A stretch of 46,027 nt of DNA from Amanita rubescens (taxonomy: Eukaryota > Basidiomycota > Agaricomycetes > Agaricales > Amanitaceae): assembly GCA_015039365.1 (NCBI GenBank), contig WION01000419.1, positions 1 to 46,027 of the forward strand, read 5' to 3'. This document shows, piece after piece, positions 30,477-40,100 of this stretch (the stretch's first letter is position 1; each line of letters opens with the position of its first letter). The position numbers and the translations under genes are program-made. The notes under the pieces were generated by a model, which saw only the letters and a program-made list of their open reading frames with translations, was not told where the DNA came from and did not search any database.

Positions 30477-32143
30477 TAAAATGATTTTGTGGGGTTGGGG
30501 CTAGCGGCTGGTGGCGGAGGCGGTAGCGGGTCTTCCCCTTTTGATCCGAACCAGCTGCCTGGTAGGACGTTTTGGATCATGGTACTAATGCCGGAGCCGT
30601 CTTGTCTGTGACCAGGGGCTTCAGCCTGCACGGCGCTTGAGGGGTCGGGGAGAGGGGACTCATTTGGTGTCCATGTGTACGTGTCTGTTTCTATGGGGTA
30701 AAACCTATAGCGCGCATCAGGTGTGAACTTTCGGTAATGTTCGATACTTCTCTCAAAAGAGGGGCAGTCTCTGTCGGCAGCGGAGTGACCATTTTGTTTG
30801 CAGTTGGTGCAGCGGGGGGCTCCGGCGTGTTTGCAATCGGTGGTACTGTGATCCTCTGCACAACGGGCACAGGTGGGGGCACTTTCGGGGCATTGGGCTG
30901 CGCGGTGGTCGCCTTTGACGCTTTGACACTTGAAGCACCTAGTTGGCTCGTTTAGCAGCTTCTCGACAAGGATACGTTTGTTTTCTATAATTAGGCCTGT
31001 TTCAATGACCTGGTTGGCTAGCTCTCTCGTATTGAAACCAAGGATGACGTGTGCGGTGCGCTGGCCTGGCCTCCTGCGTTCCGGGGCCTTGATGTATTTA
31101 GCGTGTGCTATGGCTTCCGTTGGTAGATTGTTGTTGGATTCCACCAGGTTGCGGCTTAGGCGGTCATCAGGGCTGAACTGGGTGGGTACAAATCTAGCGA
31201 GGACGTGGAAGAGGCGCGCGTGGGTTGTATTGGCATCACCCATGTTGCTTGTGAAGCTTTCGAGGTTATCTTTGGATTTGAGCCAGACTGCGGCACTTTT
31301 TGAGTTGATTTGGTAGATAACGGCACCGCTTTTCGTGGTGGTGGCATGGACGAAAGCCGCTCCTTTGGGGACTGGAATACCTATGTTCGTCATGAGCCCC
31401 AAAGCCAAGTCTGCCTTCGTTACGAGCTCCCTGGCCGTGAGACGGAGTATGTCCCTTTTTGTCTCTTCGTTCCTGAAGGTGACGATGATCTGTCGTTCAC
31501 GGTCATTGCCCTTGGCTATGGCTGAAGAGTGGTGGAGCGAGGTGTTGTTTACGGTTGATGCATATGACGGTTTGATCGGAAGGGCCATTTGTGTTGAAGG
31601 TGCCGCGTTGGTTGCGGGGATGGGCGGGGGCTGCGTGGTGGCCTGGGCGTTGAGTACGCACTGTTTAACTGATTCCATCCCCTTCTTTGTCTCCTCCATG
31701 TCCTTCCTTAATTCCTTAACAATTTCCTTATTGTCGGTTGCCAGTCTGGAGACTAGATCTTCCAGTCTTGTGATGGAGTCGCGCTGTGACTCTAGCTCCT
31801 GTGTCAGGTGGGCGTCGTGCTCTTCACATTCAAAGAAGGCGTCGGCTTCTTCTGCCTGCTCGATGACGAAGCAGATGCTGAGCATGCCGTCCGTGAGGAG
31901 TTTGATTGACCTCTTTGGGTTGGTTGCCAGCGTGCGGAGCGCTGTGAGTGCCAACTTTGCGGTCAGCATCTCTTCTTGCTTCAAGAGGTTCAGTCCAGAT
32001 AGGAAGGACCTTGCGCTCTCAACGGAGGTTATTGTGGACTCAGCTGGGTTCCCAGGTTCAGCTATCTTTTTTGAGCGTGGGGTCTTCTTATCACCGCTGC
32101 TGTCTTTTTCTGCCGTACCCGCTGAGCGTGTACTAGCTGGCAT
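30476..32143 (-). CDS. LINE ORF1: gag-like RNA-binding protein
   Basis: 555 aa. The first 250 residues are charged with a predicted coiled coil (ELESQRDSITRLEDLVSRL). An RRM-like or gag central region follows, and three zinc knuckles lie at about residues 400-457: CFKCQSVKGDHRAAQC, CARCAEDHSTTDC and CTNCKQNGHSAADRDC. The C-terminus is Pro-rich. Such proteins coat element RNA and form the ribonucleoprotein used for retrotransposition. The stop TAA shares its last A with the ATG of ORF2. Confidence 0.92.
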   Translation of the reverse strand: MPASTRSAGTAEKDSSGDKKTPRSKKIAEPGNPAESTITSVESARSFLSGLNLLKQEEMLTAKLALTALRTLATNPKRSIKLLTDGMLSICFVIEQAEEADAFFECEEHDAHLTQELESQRDSITRLEDLVSRLATDNKEIVKELRKDMEETKKGMESVKQCVLNAQATTQPPPIPATNAAPSTQMALPIKPSYASTVNNTSLHHSSAIAKGNDRERQIIVTFRNEETKRDILRLTARELVTKADLALGLMTNIGIPVPKGAAFVHATTTKSGAVIYQINSKSAAVWLKSKDNLESFTSNMGDANTTHARLFHVLARFVPTQFSPDDRLSRNLVESNNNLPTEAIAHAKYIKAPERRRPGQRTAHVILGFNTRELANQVIETGLIIENKRILVEKLLNEPTRCFKCQSVKGDHRAAQCPESAPTCARCAEDHSTTDCKHAGAPRCTNCKQNGHSAADRDCPSFERSIEHYRKFTPDARYRFYPIETDTYTWTPNESPLPDPSSAVQAEAPGHRQDGSGISTMIQNVLPGSWFGSKGEDPLPPPPPAASPNPTKSF

Positions 32144-32306
32144 ATTGTTCTTCGGCGTCTTTTGTGTATTTGTAAGGTAGGGTAGAGTGTAAGAGTATAG
32201 AGATATTGCTACTACGACCGACTATAGTGTACTGCCCTTCCGTCCACCGATTATTTCGGGGTCCTGGTAGGGGTGCCACGTGGTAGAAGATCAAGAGGCT
32301 TTTTTC

Positions 32307-32316
32307 GACGACGTGA
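32307..32316. repeat. Target-site duplication, right copy
   Basis: GACGACGTGA, identical to 25931-25940, immediately outside the 5' end of the element. Confidence 0.8.
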
Positions 32317-32553
32317 TTTAGTTATTATACTCTTCGACCCAGGTATGGGATTTCCCGAGCGGTGACCGGTGACGCCTCCGCAATTACTCTGGCATAGAAT
32401 CGGAGGAGGCTCACAGAGCCAAAAAAAAGATCGGAAAAGCGGGGAAGTGAACGTCAAATACATTTCATAATTGACCCAAAATACAAACACGAAAGGTGTT
32501 GTACATAGTGGTGCCGCGATATACGTACATTTGGTCAAAACATATCGTGACAA

Positions 32554-33855
32554 TCAATCATATGCAGGTGGCGGCTCACTGGTCCGATTCGACCGTTGTC
32601 CCCAATCCGTCGAGCGATCCACTTGCATATTTTCTATCTGATTGCTAAGTTGACGGATCTGTTTGCGTATGGTATCCAATTCGCGGTCTTCTAACATCAC
32701 TTGATGACGAGCCAGCCCCCAGGCTGCTGTAGATCGACTGCAGATCGTGCATCTCCAGTTGTGCGCTCTGGAGACCCTGATGGGCGTCCAGCTGGCGCAA
32801 AGGGCGGAGTTCATCTCGGCTCTTCGTGCTGGATGTAAGCTGGGATGGCTGGTATTCTCGCCGGAAAGGTACAAGCGTTGGGGATTGGCGGGCCAAGTCA
32901 GACGAAGGTGAACGGATATGGCTGGATTGATTGAATAATGTTCCAGACTCACGGAGATGTCATCGCGGACTATGGGTGGTTGCCGTTGTATTGCCAAAGG
33001 ACGATGAAGTTCCAGATGGTTGGGTACCAGTGACGCCAGCCAGTGATACTGTTGGTGGACGAAGATCCTGGCGTTGACGAGGTGGCGTTATCGGGTTCAT
33101 CGGCCCTGGGTTATTATCAGAACCGCAGATAGGGTGATGACGGAATAAACGTACGTGTAAATGGATAGTCAAAATTGAGATACACGGGTCGTCGTTCGTC
33201 GAGATGACCATTTCATGCTGGTTGTTGCTTAAACTGGTAACGTTGGGGTAAAATTGCAATTGTATAGACGTAATGCTGGTTCCGAGCGCGTTTGCGTTTG
33301 CGAGAATGAGAAATATCCAGATGGTGACACCTATTTTAAAGTAGAGCAGTGAATGAGTATTTGAATCGGGGATGGCATTGAACGGGTTCGTCGTTAGTAT
33401 GAGCAAGATATGTGTCACGTTCATAAACGGCAGTATGCTGATCCTTGCATCAGCCTGTGAATGAGTTTTCGAGGAATTTAGAACAACTACAGGTATCCAC
33501 GGCCATAGGACTCTGAAAGCACCGCATCCCGTCCGATCTGCGCAGTCAACCAGAGTGCCGCCTAGTTAGTACCACGGTGGGGGACCACGCGGGAATCCTG
33601 GGTGCTGTGGTTTTTTCCCGTCTAGGATCAGAAACCACGGGCATTGAAAGAAATTTTCTAACCTGTAAACGAGGATTTAATGCTTATGTTGTTTAGGCCC
33701 GGATTGTATGTGCAGCCGACCATGTCAATAGACGGGCCACGTGCCATTACATAATGTGAGTGCTGCACCGTCCGCTTTTCGAGTGAAGAACTTGAAGGCG
33801 AACTTTGAGACGGACGACACTCCCTAATCAGCAGCGTCGCCTCCGGGAGTAGCAC
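32554..33855 (-). pseudogene. Decayed paralogue of the PPxY-tail membrane protein
   Basis: Minus-strand remains of the gene at 24263-25611. The exon 1 end is recognisable (TYNPGLNNISIKSSFTG), as are the start of exon 2 (VTIWIFLILANANAL) and the strand MVISTNDD. The tail has DTIRKQIRQLSNQIENMQVD and ends EPPPAYD, which keeps the PPxY motif. Signal peptide and membrane helix are missing, the first intron has grown to about 330 nt, and frames shift repeatedly. A broken tandem duplicate. Confidence 0.75.
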
Positions 33856-33873
33856 TTTGACGCTTGTGTCGCT

Positions 33874-34851
33874 TCACGTGCACTCATCTCTCTCTCTCTG
33901 TTCGATCAGATTACGACAGACTGTAGCGGTGTCCATCGCACTACCATCGAACATTTGACAACTTAACTTACCATCCTGACGTTCTCTACGTCCCCCAAGA
34001 TCGAAGGCACAGCGTACCGTGAGCATAACAGTGGCCACCGAACGTTGTCGTGGTATTCCGAACCAGGCTAGTCTAGAATATTCGTCGTGACTCGAGGATC
34101 GCTTGCCTTGATTCACCCTCTTTTTTGCTTCTTTTCGCACAACACGTATTGGTCAACGAAACCGGTCGAGGACACAGGCGGGAAGCGGTCGTTGTGCTAC
34201 TGCATGATTCTTATTCGTGCTCTCTCCTTGTCGCTCCGCCGCTTGAGCCCCCTACCGTAGCTCGCACGTTCTTCTCCTTTCAGGATCGTGGCAGGTCCTC
34301 GAACGAGTGCAGCGTTCGACTTGAAGAGCACGGGTCATCTTCAAGCTACGTCATCTGAATAGAGTGAAAGCAGCTGCAAATCAGGGAGTACATAGTTCAT
34401 TGGGCCTCTGGTAAGTAGTACCACTCAGACTCCGAGTCAGTCTTGTTACATTCCATTTCAACTATTAATTACACAGGTCGCAAATATCTTTGAACGCTAA
34501 ACTTGCATGGTTACTTGAGTGCGAAGCCCGGCCACTTTCAGGAAAGTAAGTTAGTACTGGCATTTATCAAGTTTCGGGATATAATAATAGCACAATAAGT
34601 ATAGAAAATTGTTTTCAAGCTACTTATTCGACAAGGGGCAATCCTCACAACTACTATCCTCGAACGGAAATTTAAGTAGCCGAAGGTAAAAGAGGCGCAG
34701 CCAAAAGCCGCAAATCACCCCGTCTAAAGACAGAATTAGCATTCATTAATCCAAGATAAGGTCAAATTTGATAAGCTCTTACTGTGATTGTTTCGAGTGG
34801 TCTGAGAAGCCAATCAGCTAACCTCCTCAAAAGCCGGGATTGTTTAGCTAC
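33874..34851. other. No recognised gene
   Basis: Short frames only on both strands. A TCTCTCTCTC stretch lies at about 33885-33899. Nothing else that I can name. Confidence 0.35.
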
Positions 34852-35124
34852 TTACCAGACACCGTTGACGACGGGAAGGTTACCCGCAGAGCCGACAGCT
34901 GGAAGGTTACCGACAGAGCCAACGGCGGGAAGGTTACCAACAGAGCCAACGGCGGGAAGGTTGCCGACAGAGCCGACGACGGGAAGGTTACCGGCATCGC
35001 CAAGACTCCCGGGGACACCGCCAATGTTGCTGGTAAGGCCCCCGTTGCCTACAGAGTTGACAGGAGCGGCGGCGACAAAAATGGCGAAGGCGGCCACGGC
35101 AACAACAGCGAGTTTGGAGAACAT
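34852..35124 (-). CDS. Small secreted protein with tandem nine-residue repeats
   Basis: 90 aa on the minus strand, good start context (CACCAAAATG). A signal peptide (MFSKLAVVAVAAFAIFVAAA) is followed by a repeat region made of units like VGNLPAVGS, five to six copies encoded by 27-nt direct repeats. It contains no cysteine and no known domain. A TATA-like CATAAAAGG lies about 130 nt upstream (near 35247-35256, minus strand). The frame ends TGGTAAGTAG, and GGTAAGTAG is also a good 5' splice site, so the true protein could continue into an undetected exon. Repetitive secreted peptides of this type occur in fungal surface or effector proteins, but I assign no function. Confidence 0.65.
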   Translation of the reverse strand: MFSKLAVVAVAAFAIFVAAAPVNSVGNGGLTSNIGGVPGSLGDAGNLPVVGSVGNLPAVGSVGNLPAVGSVGNLPAVGSAGNLPVVNGVW

Positions 35125-36100
35125 TTTGGTGGTTCAAGGAGTGAGGTATTGGTAAAGGAGTGGCAGTGGTTTACTTGGGGTGCAAGAGTAAGTGAAGCTG
35201 CGAGACTTCAAACGGTGATGATGTTTGACGAATACCGGGCTCCCTTTTATGGGGCACTGGACAACCGAACAGAGGTGAAATATTACCATGCTAAAACAAC
35301 GTAAAGTTATGTCACTGGCTCCACCTTTTATCCGAATTAGCGTGTGCCGCGCAGGCGAACAAAGTTCACTTACTTACTAGCTATCATTCATTAATCTCTG
35401 GTGACGACATGTTGGTGGGAAGCTTGGGTGACGGAATTCCAATCCGAAATTGGGAAATTGCTGCATTGACTGAAAAGTATTGCACTTTGGGCTTCCAGCG
35501 ATCGAGTCCCGTGTCTTGAAGGGAGGAGCTTTGAGCTCTGGAAGCAGTACGGTTGTGGAGCGCACTAGGACAAGTCTTGGACTGTTCCCACATGCAGTGC
35601 CACCTTACCTCCTCGACGCTTCTGTCATCAGCCCAACAATTACCCTTTTTTTGAACTACCGCCACTCTTCTGCCTTCTTCGCCTGCGCATCTCCGTGTTA
35701 GTTTAGCGTAACGTTATGATCGAATAGGCCTAGTATATGTCGGCTCCATTCGGCTACTCCTGCACGATTAAAGGAGGCCCAGCATTCGTTGAATTATTGA
35801 AGTTTCCGCCCGACTTCTACTCTTTCTGCTGTACATCAGTGACTAAGCGAATTGAGGTCGTTACCGATGCTACTCCGATCGCTTGCCAACGTTTCCATCA
35901 CCTTGCCTACGTGCTACCGGCTGTGCAAACTCGCGCGCCTAGGATACGCTGACAAAGCATGACGTCAAGACAGGCATTCATCTTGCAAAACCTCCAAAAA
36001 CCCACCCAAAAAACCCAAACCATCCTGCCACCCACTTGTGAAGAAAGGCGGTTTTCAACCTCCCTCCAGGCTGACGCAGGGCCAACGCACCGGAATGTTA
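35125..36100. other. No recognised gene
   Basis: Promoter of the small secreted protein at the left; the rest shows only short open frames without recognisable domains or splice patterns. Confidence 0.35.
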
Positions 36101-36103
36101 TAC

Positions 36104-36950
36104 CTCCGAGATCGTGCGAGAGACCAAAGAGGCGTCGACGGACTTTTTTCGTCGAATGTCCATCTACGACAAAAAATGAAAATGAGAATCACGTCTAGTT
36201 CAAAAGAGGCAAAACGCACCTCGCTCATATGCCCGCGATCTTCTTCCTCAATACCAGGACTGTCTTCTTCCCCATTGAGAACATGAAACCTGATCGCTCA
36301 ACGTCTATCACTCGGCGAAAACGACAAATGGGGCGGATGATGTGTCCTCTCCTCCTCCTGCATCACCAACCCAAGACCAATCTTCTCCTTATCCTTGTAT
36401 CTCGGGCCACCTGCAAGGGGTAAAGGGAAGTGTTAACTTTGCAACTGACTTCGAAGAGCGGTGCTACCCACTAGATATCCGTCTTATAGGAACTTCCCTG
36501 ATTGCTTTTGTCAAGGGGTCAACGTACAACTCTTTGAAAGTCCTCTTGGCTTTCTCCTCGCCGTCAAGCCAAACCTGCTCTGTGCTCCCGCCTCTGACAG
36601 CTGATTTCCGAATTTCCGACGTAACACGTAACAAGTATATCAAGTATATCGTACTTTGTGAATACAACAATATGAGGCACTGTGTTTGTCGCTTGTTAGG
36701 GGAGCTTGGATGACAGATAATCGTGGAACTCACCACCGCGTCCACAGATTGAAGAATTCCTCCACTCCTCTTTCTGCGACGCGATCGCCAGCGACGGGTA
36801 CTGAGATACAAATCCTGAAAGTATGCTGTCTCGAGTTGGAACATAATGGTCGGGTGCCCAGTTACTCACTGGCAGATGGCATGAAGTTTGTCTTTGAGCT
36901 CCATCATTTGCTCGCGTCCTTCGATGAAACACTTCACTATGTCGAACTTG
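36104..36950 (-). repeat. Direct repeat flanking the GTPase gene, left copy
   Basis: Matches about 42660-43400 in the same orientation (offset roughly 6.47-6.56 kb, indels). Both contain parts of a minus-strand GTPase pseudogene. The two copies bracket the intact GTPase and micro-exon gene. Confidence 0.8.
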
Positions 36951-37030
36951 GCAACCTCGCCAGGCTCGAAGCCTTCCGAGTCGCGGGCAACGTGAGAGTT
37001 GAGGTGGTGATTAGCGTGGGAGGCAGGGTC
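36215..37030 (-). pseudogene. GTPase pseudogene, copy 1 (divergent from the intact gene)
   Basis: Exons of the same GTPase family as the plus-strand gene: ARDSEGFEPGEVAKFDIV (G3 region), MMELKDKLHAI, ICISVPVAGDRVAERGVEEF, then HIVVFTKYDIL (G4 motif TKYD) after an intron ending ACACAG, and KRTFKELYVDPLTKAI. The P-loop exon is absent: the homology begins after G1 and the sequence then abuts the intact gene in opposite orientation. Comparison with copy 2 shows a 5-nt deletion just before one donor that breaks the frame, and a stop codon interrupts the 3' part. Not functional as read. Confidence 0.7.
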
Positions 37031-37107
37031 AAGTACGCCAGGTGGGAATTCTCAACTCTTATCGCTATCCTTATCGGAAGAAGTTGTTTTCGACCCCCCA
37101 CACGAGC

Positions 37108-40100
37108 ATGTCGCAGCTGCAACTTGCAAACGCTAATCTTGTAGGGACTCATGAGTCTCACAGATTTCTTCTCTAATACTCGAGCAGGCTATTGAGCGCT
37201 TTCGAATCTTGGTCATCGGTAACGCCAACGCCGGCAAGACAACCATTCTGAAGAAGGTGTGCCATGCCCAGGGTCGTGAACCGATTTGTTTCAATAGAGA
37301 TGGTGAACCGGTGTGTCACCTGCTTTTCTGAATGTCGCCAAGGCTTAGTATTCATTCGCCCTTGTTAGATTGCTGCAGAGTTGAAACCGGATGCCTCGGT
37401 GTGTTTCGGATGTATCTGTATCCCGGGCCTTCTTTTATGACAAATCAATGCAATTTCGCAGCGCGGAGAACATGATATAGAAGACAGTTTTCAATATCCA
37501 ACAGCTCACGGCTTCATTTTTCACGATTCCCGTGGGTTCGAGGCAGGTGCTACTGGCGAACTGGATAATGTTACAGATTTCATAAAGAAACGAGCTGAGA
37601 GAGAGGAATTGAAGGATCGGCTTCATGCAATTTGGTGCGCTAAGATCTGCAACATATTGTAATTTTCTGAATTTTCTCCTGCCGCTCAGGTATTGCATCC
37701 CGACTAGCAATGATAGACCGATGACGGAAGCGGGGAAGAAATTATTTGAGATTGACACCGGAAACGGTTGGCAAACGTCTGCATCACCTACTAAACGCAT
37801 TGCTTATTCTAATACAAGTTCCTGTCATTGCGATCTTCACGAAAATGGATGGTCTCGAAGACAGGGCGTTTAACCGGCTAGCAATGGATGGTATTTTCGA
37901 CGAAGAGAAGGCCACGGCCGAGGCAAAAGCTACATTCGAACGCAACTATCTGGAGCCACTTGAAGCGGTAAAGCACAAGCCGTGCCATACCATAAAACTA
38001 CGTGGTATGTTGCTCACATCGACGGTAAGAGCGACAAGCTCAACCATTCTCCACACAGACATGGACAAGGAAGGCACTATTTGCGACGAGCTGATCCTGA
38101 GGACATCACAGGCCCTCGACGGCGATGCTCTAAAGTTGTTCTGTCTCTCAATCCTTCGGAATGATATGGAATCTCGTATCAAAGATGTTATCAACAAGTG
38201 GGCCATTGCCTCTTCCTCCCAGATAACCAGTAACTGATACGATACTACAGGATAATTATACCAAAGGCAAAAGGTGAGGAAAACATCGACTATGTCTTCG
38301 ATCGGTAACTATCGTTCTCCCTTAGAGGCTCGTGAATCGGTCTCGTTTTCGAATGAACAAGCAAAATCGTTGTTCTGTGACGTGATGTGTCGCTTTCCGC
38401 ACATGCTGGTACGCATGCACACTCGTTATATTTAATTATTCACTCCCGTGCTTACAAATGTCAACAATCCCGCCACAGCCCGTACGTAATAGTTATATCG
38501 CCTGCCCTTCCTCTGCTAATCATCCTTGGCAGAGTGTGAGCGTCCTTGCATCAGTCGATGACATCTGGAAGCTATTAATCACCCAATTACCTTGCATCAC
38601 TCTCAGTTTGTAAGTACCTCATTGCCCTGATTGTCATTGCTTGTCCTATTCGTCATGATACTCAAACGCAACATGAACTTCAGGAAGTAGGTCTTAGGCT
38701 ACCGTGACGTTCCTGGGGGTAAGGTCATCACTGATACCCTCGTTCGCTCCTCCCCTCCATAGAAGGTATGTAACTGGTTATTTGGGAGGGAACTAGCTTG
38801 CTTTATCAACTTTTTTCATCTTCGCAGCTAGTGAGTTCTTCACTACGGTTGATACTCTGATGGTTCTTATGGAAATATTCCTTATCGGTTGTCCACAGAT
38901 TGTGAGTGCTGTGGATGTTCAATTTGGCTGTACATTGTTGATAATGTTGATGGCAGCATGTGAGGTCTTGATCATTTTTTGAGTGGTGAATGTCTCATTC
39001 AATCTTATTGGATATAGAATGTGAGTCTCTCTGACAGTTGTGTGCTCTAGTTCTTGGCTATAGTGATTAATTAATAATTACTTGGTATCTATAGATGGCA
39101 AGTTATTCATGACACTAGTACTGCACTCACTGTGCCTGACCATATGATTCAACTAATCTTCAGGATGTGAGTATAGGCTACATCAATGACATAACCATCT
39201 GCACTGCCTAATGTTGTGCCCAACTTTTATTCAAACCATACAGGAAGTGGGTGTGCTTGTGTTGATACACCGGGGACAGATAATCTTACACATCACCAGA
39301 ATGTGAACTTTATTTGGACCTTTGATGGCATACATCATCTACTTACAATCATTCCTGGATTGGTGTATATCAGGCTGTGAGTTGGAATGTTCCTCAACCC
39401 AATCACAGTGGTGTACCAATGGCCTCATCATGGCATTGAACAGGTTGATGTAAGTTTTGGCTTGGTGCTCTCTCACTGAGTTACAAATGCTGTATTTGAA
39501 GGCTGTATGTACTATCCTACACCAACAATTTCAAACTTAACTAATAAATACTTTGTCTGATTTGCAGGCGGTATATGTCATCTGCTCTTCATGACCACTT
39601 ATTGATTGTTGCATTGGTCAATACTTGGCATTGCAGTGCGTAAGTTTGTTCCATCATCAGCATCACCAACTTCTGATATGTGGTGTAGGAGGTATGTGAT
39701 TAGTTTGTCCTTTATTTTTGAATGACATTGGGGTGGATATCAGACTGTATATATAATTGTGGGTTTACTTTTACCAGCAATTAGCAGATCATATTTGCAT
39801 TTGCTTATAACTCACATATCTACTTTGCACCACTGGTGTGCTCTTCACAGGATGTGAATTTGCAATTTTTCTGTTGTGACCAGCCCCTCACAGCTTACCT
39901 CTGCTCTTCACAGCAAGTGAGTTTCTGACTTTTCTGTTGTGATCAGCCCCTCACAGCTCACCTCTGCTCTTCACAGCAAGTGAGTTGCTGACTTTTCTGT
40001 TGTGATCAGCCCCTCACAGCTCACCTCTGCTCTTCACAGTTTGTGAGTTTCTGACTTTTCTGTTGTGATCAGCCCCTCACAGCTCACCTCTACTCTTCAC

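Larger units (their letters stand above)
25941..32306 (-). mobile_element. Full-length non-LTR (LINE-type) retrotransposon
   Basis: A 6.37-kb element on the minus strand, bounded by a 10-bp target-site duplication. It has a 5' leader of about 160 nt, ORF1 (gag-like), ORF2 (endonuclease, reverse transcriptase, RNase H), a 3' region and a 22-nt poly(A) tail that appears as poly(T) at 25941-25962. Both ORFs are open from end to end, so the insertion is recent and possibly still active. The domain order (AP-like endonuclease, RT, RNase H) and multiple zinc knuckles fit the Tad1/I-like group of fungal LINEs; the exact clade is inference. The element sits between two paralogous membrane-protein genes that would otherwise be less than 0.6 kb apart. 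Confidence 0.95.

Noticed and set aside
31335..32180. 281-aa plus-strand ORF with hydrophobic stretches
   Set aside because: Antisense of LINE ORF1, which has clear zinc knuckles and coiled coil on the minus strand.
34840..35304. 154-aa plus-strand ORF with repeats
   Set aside because: Complement of the repeat region of the small secreted protein; the minus strand has the signal peptide and start context.
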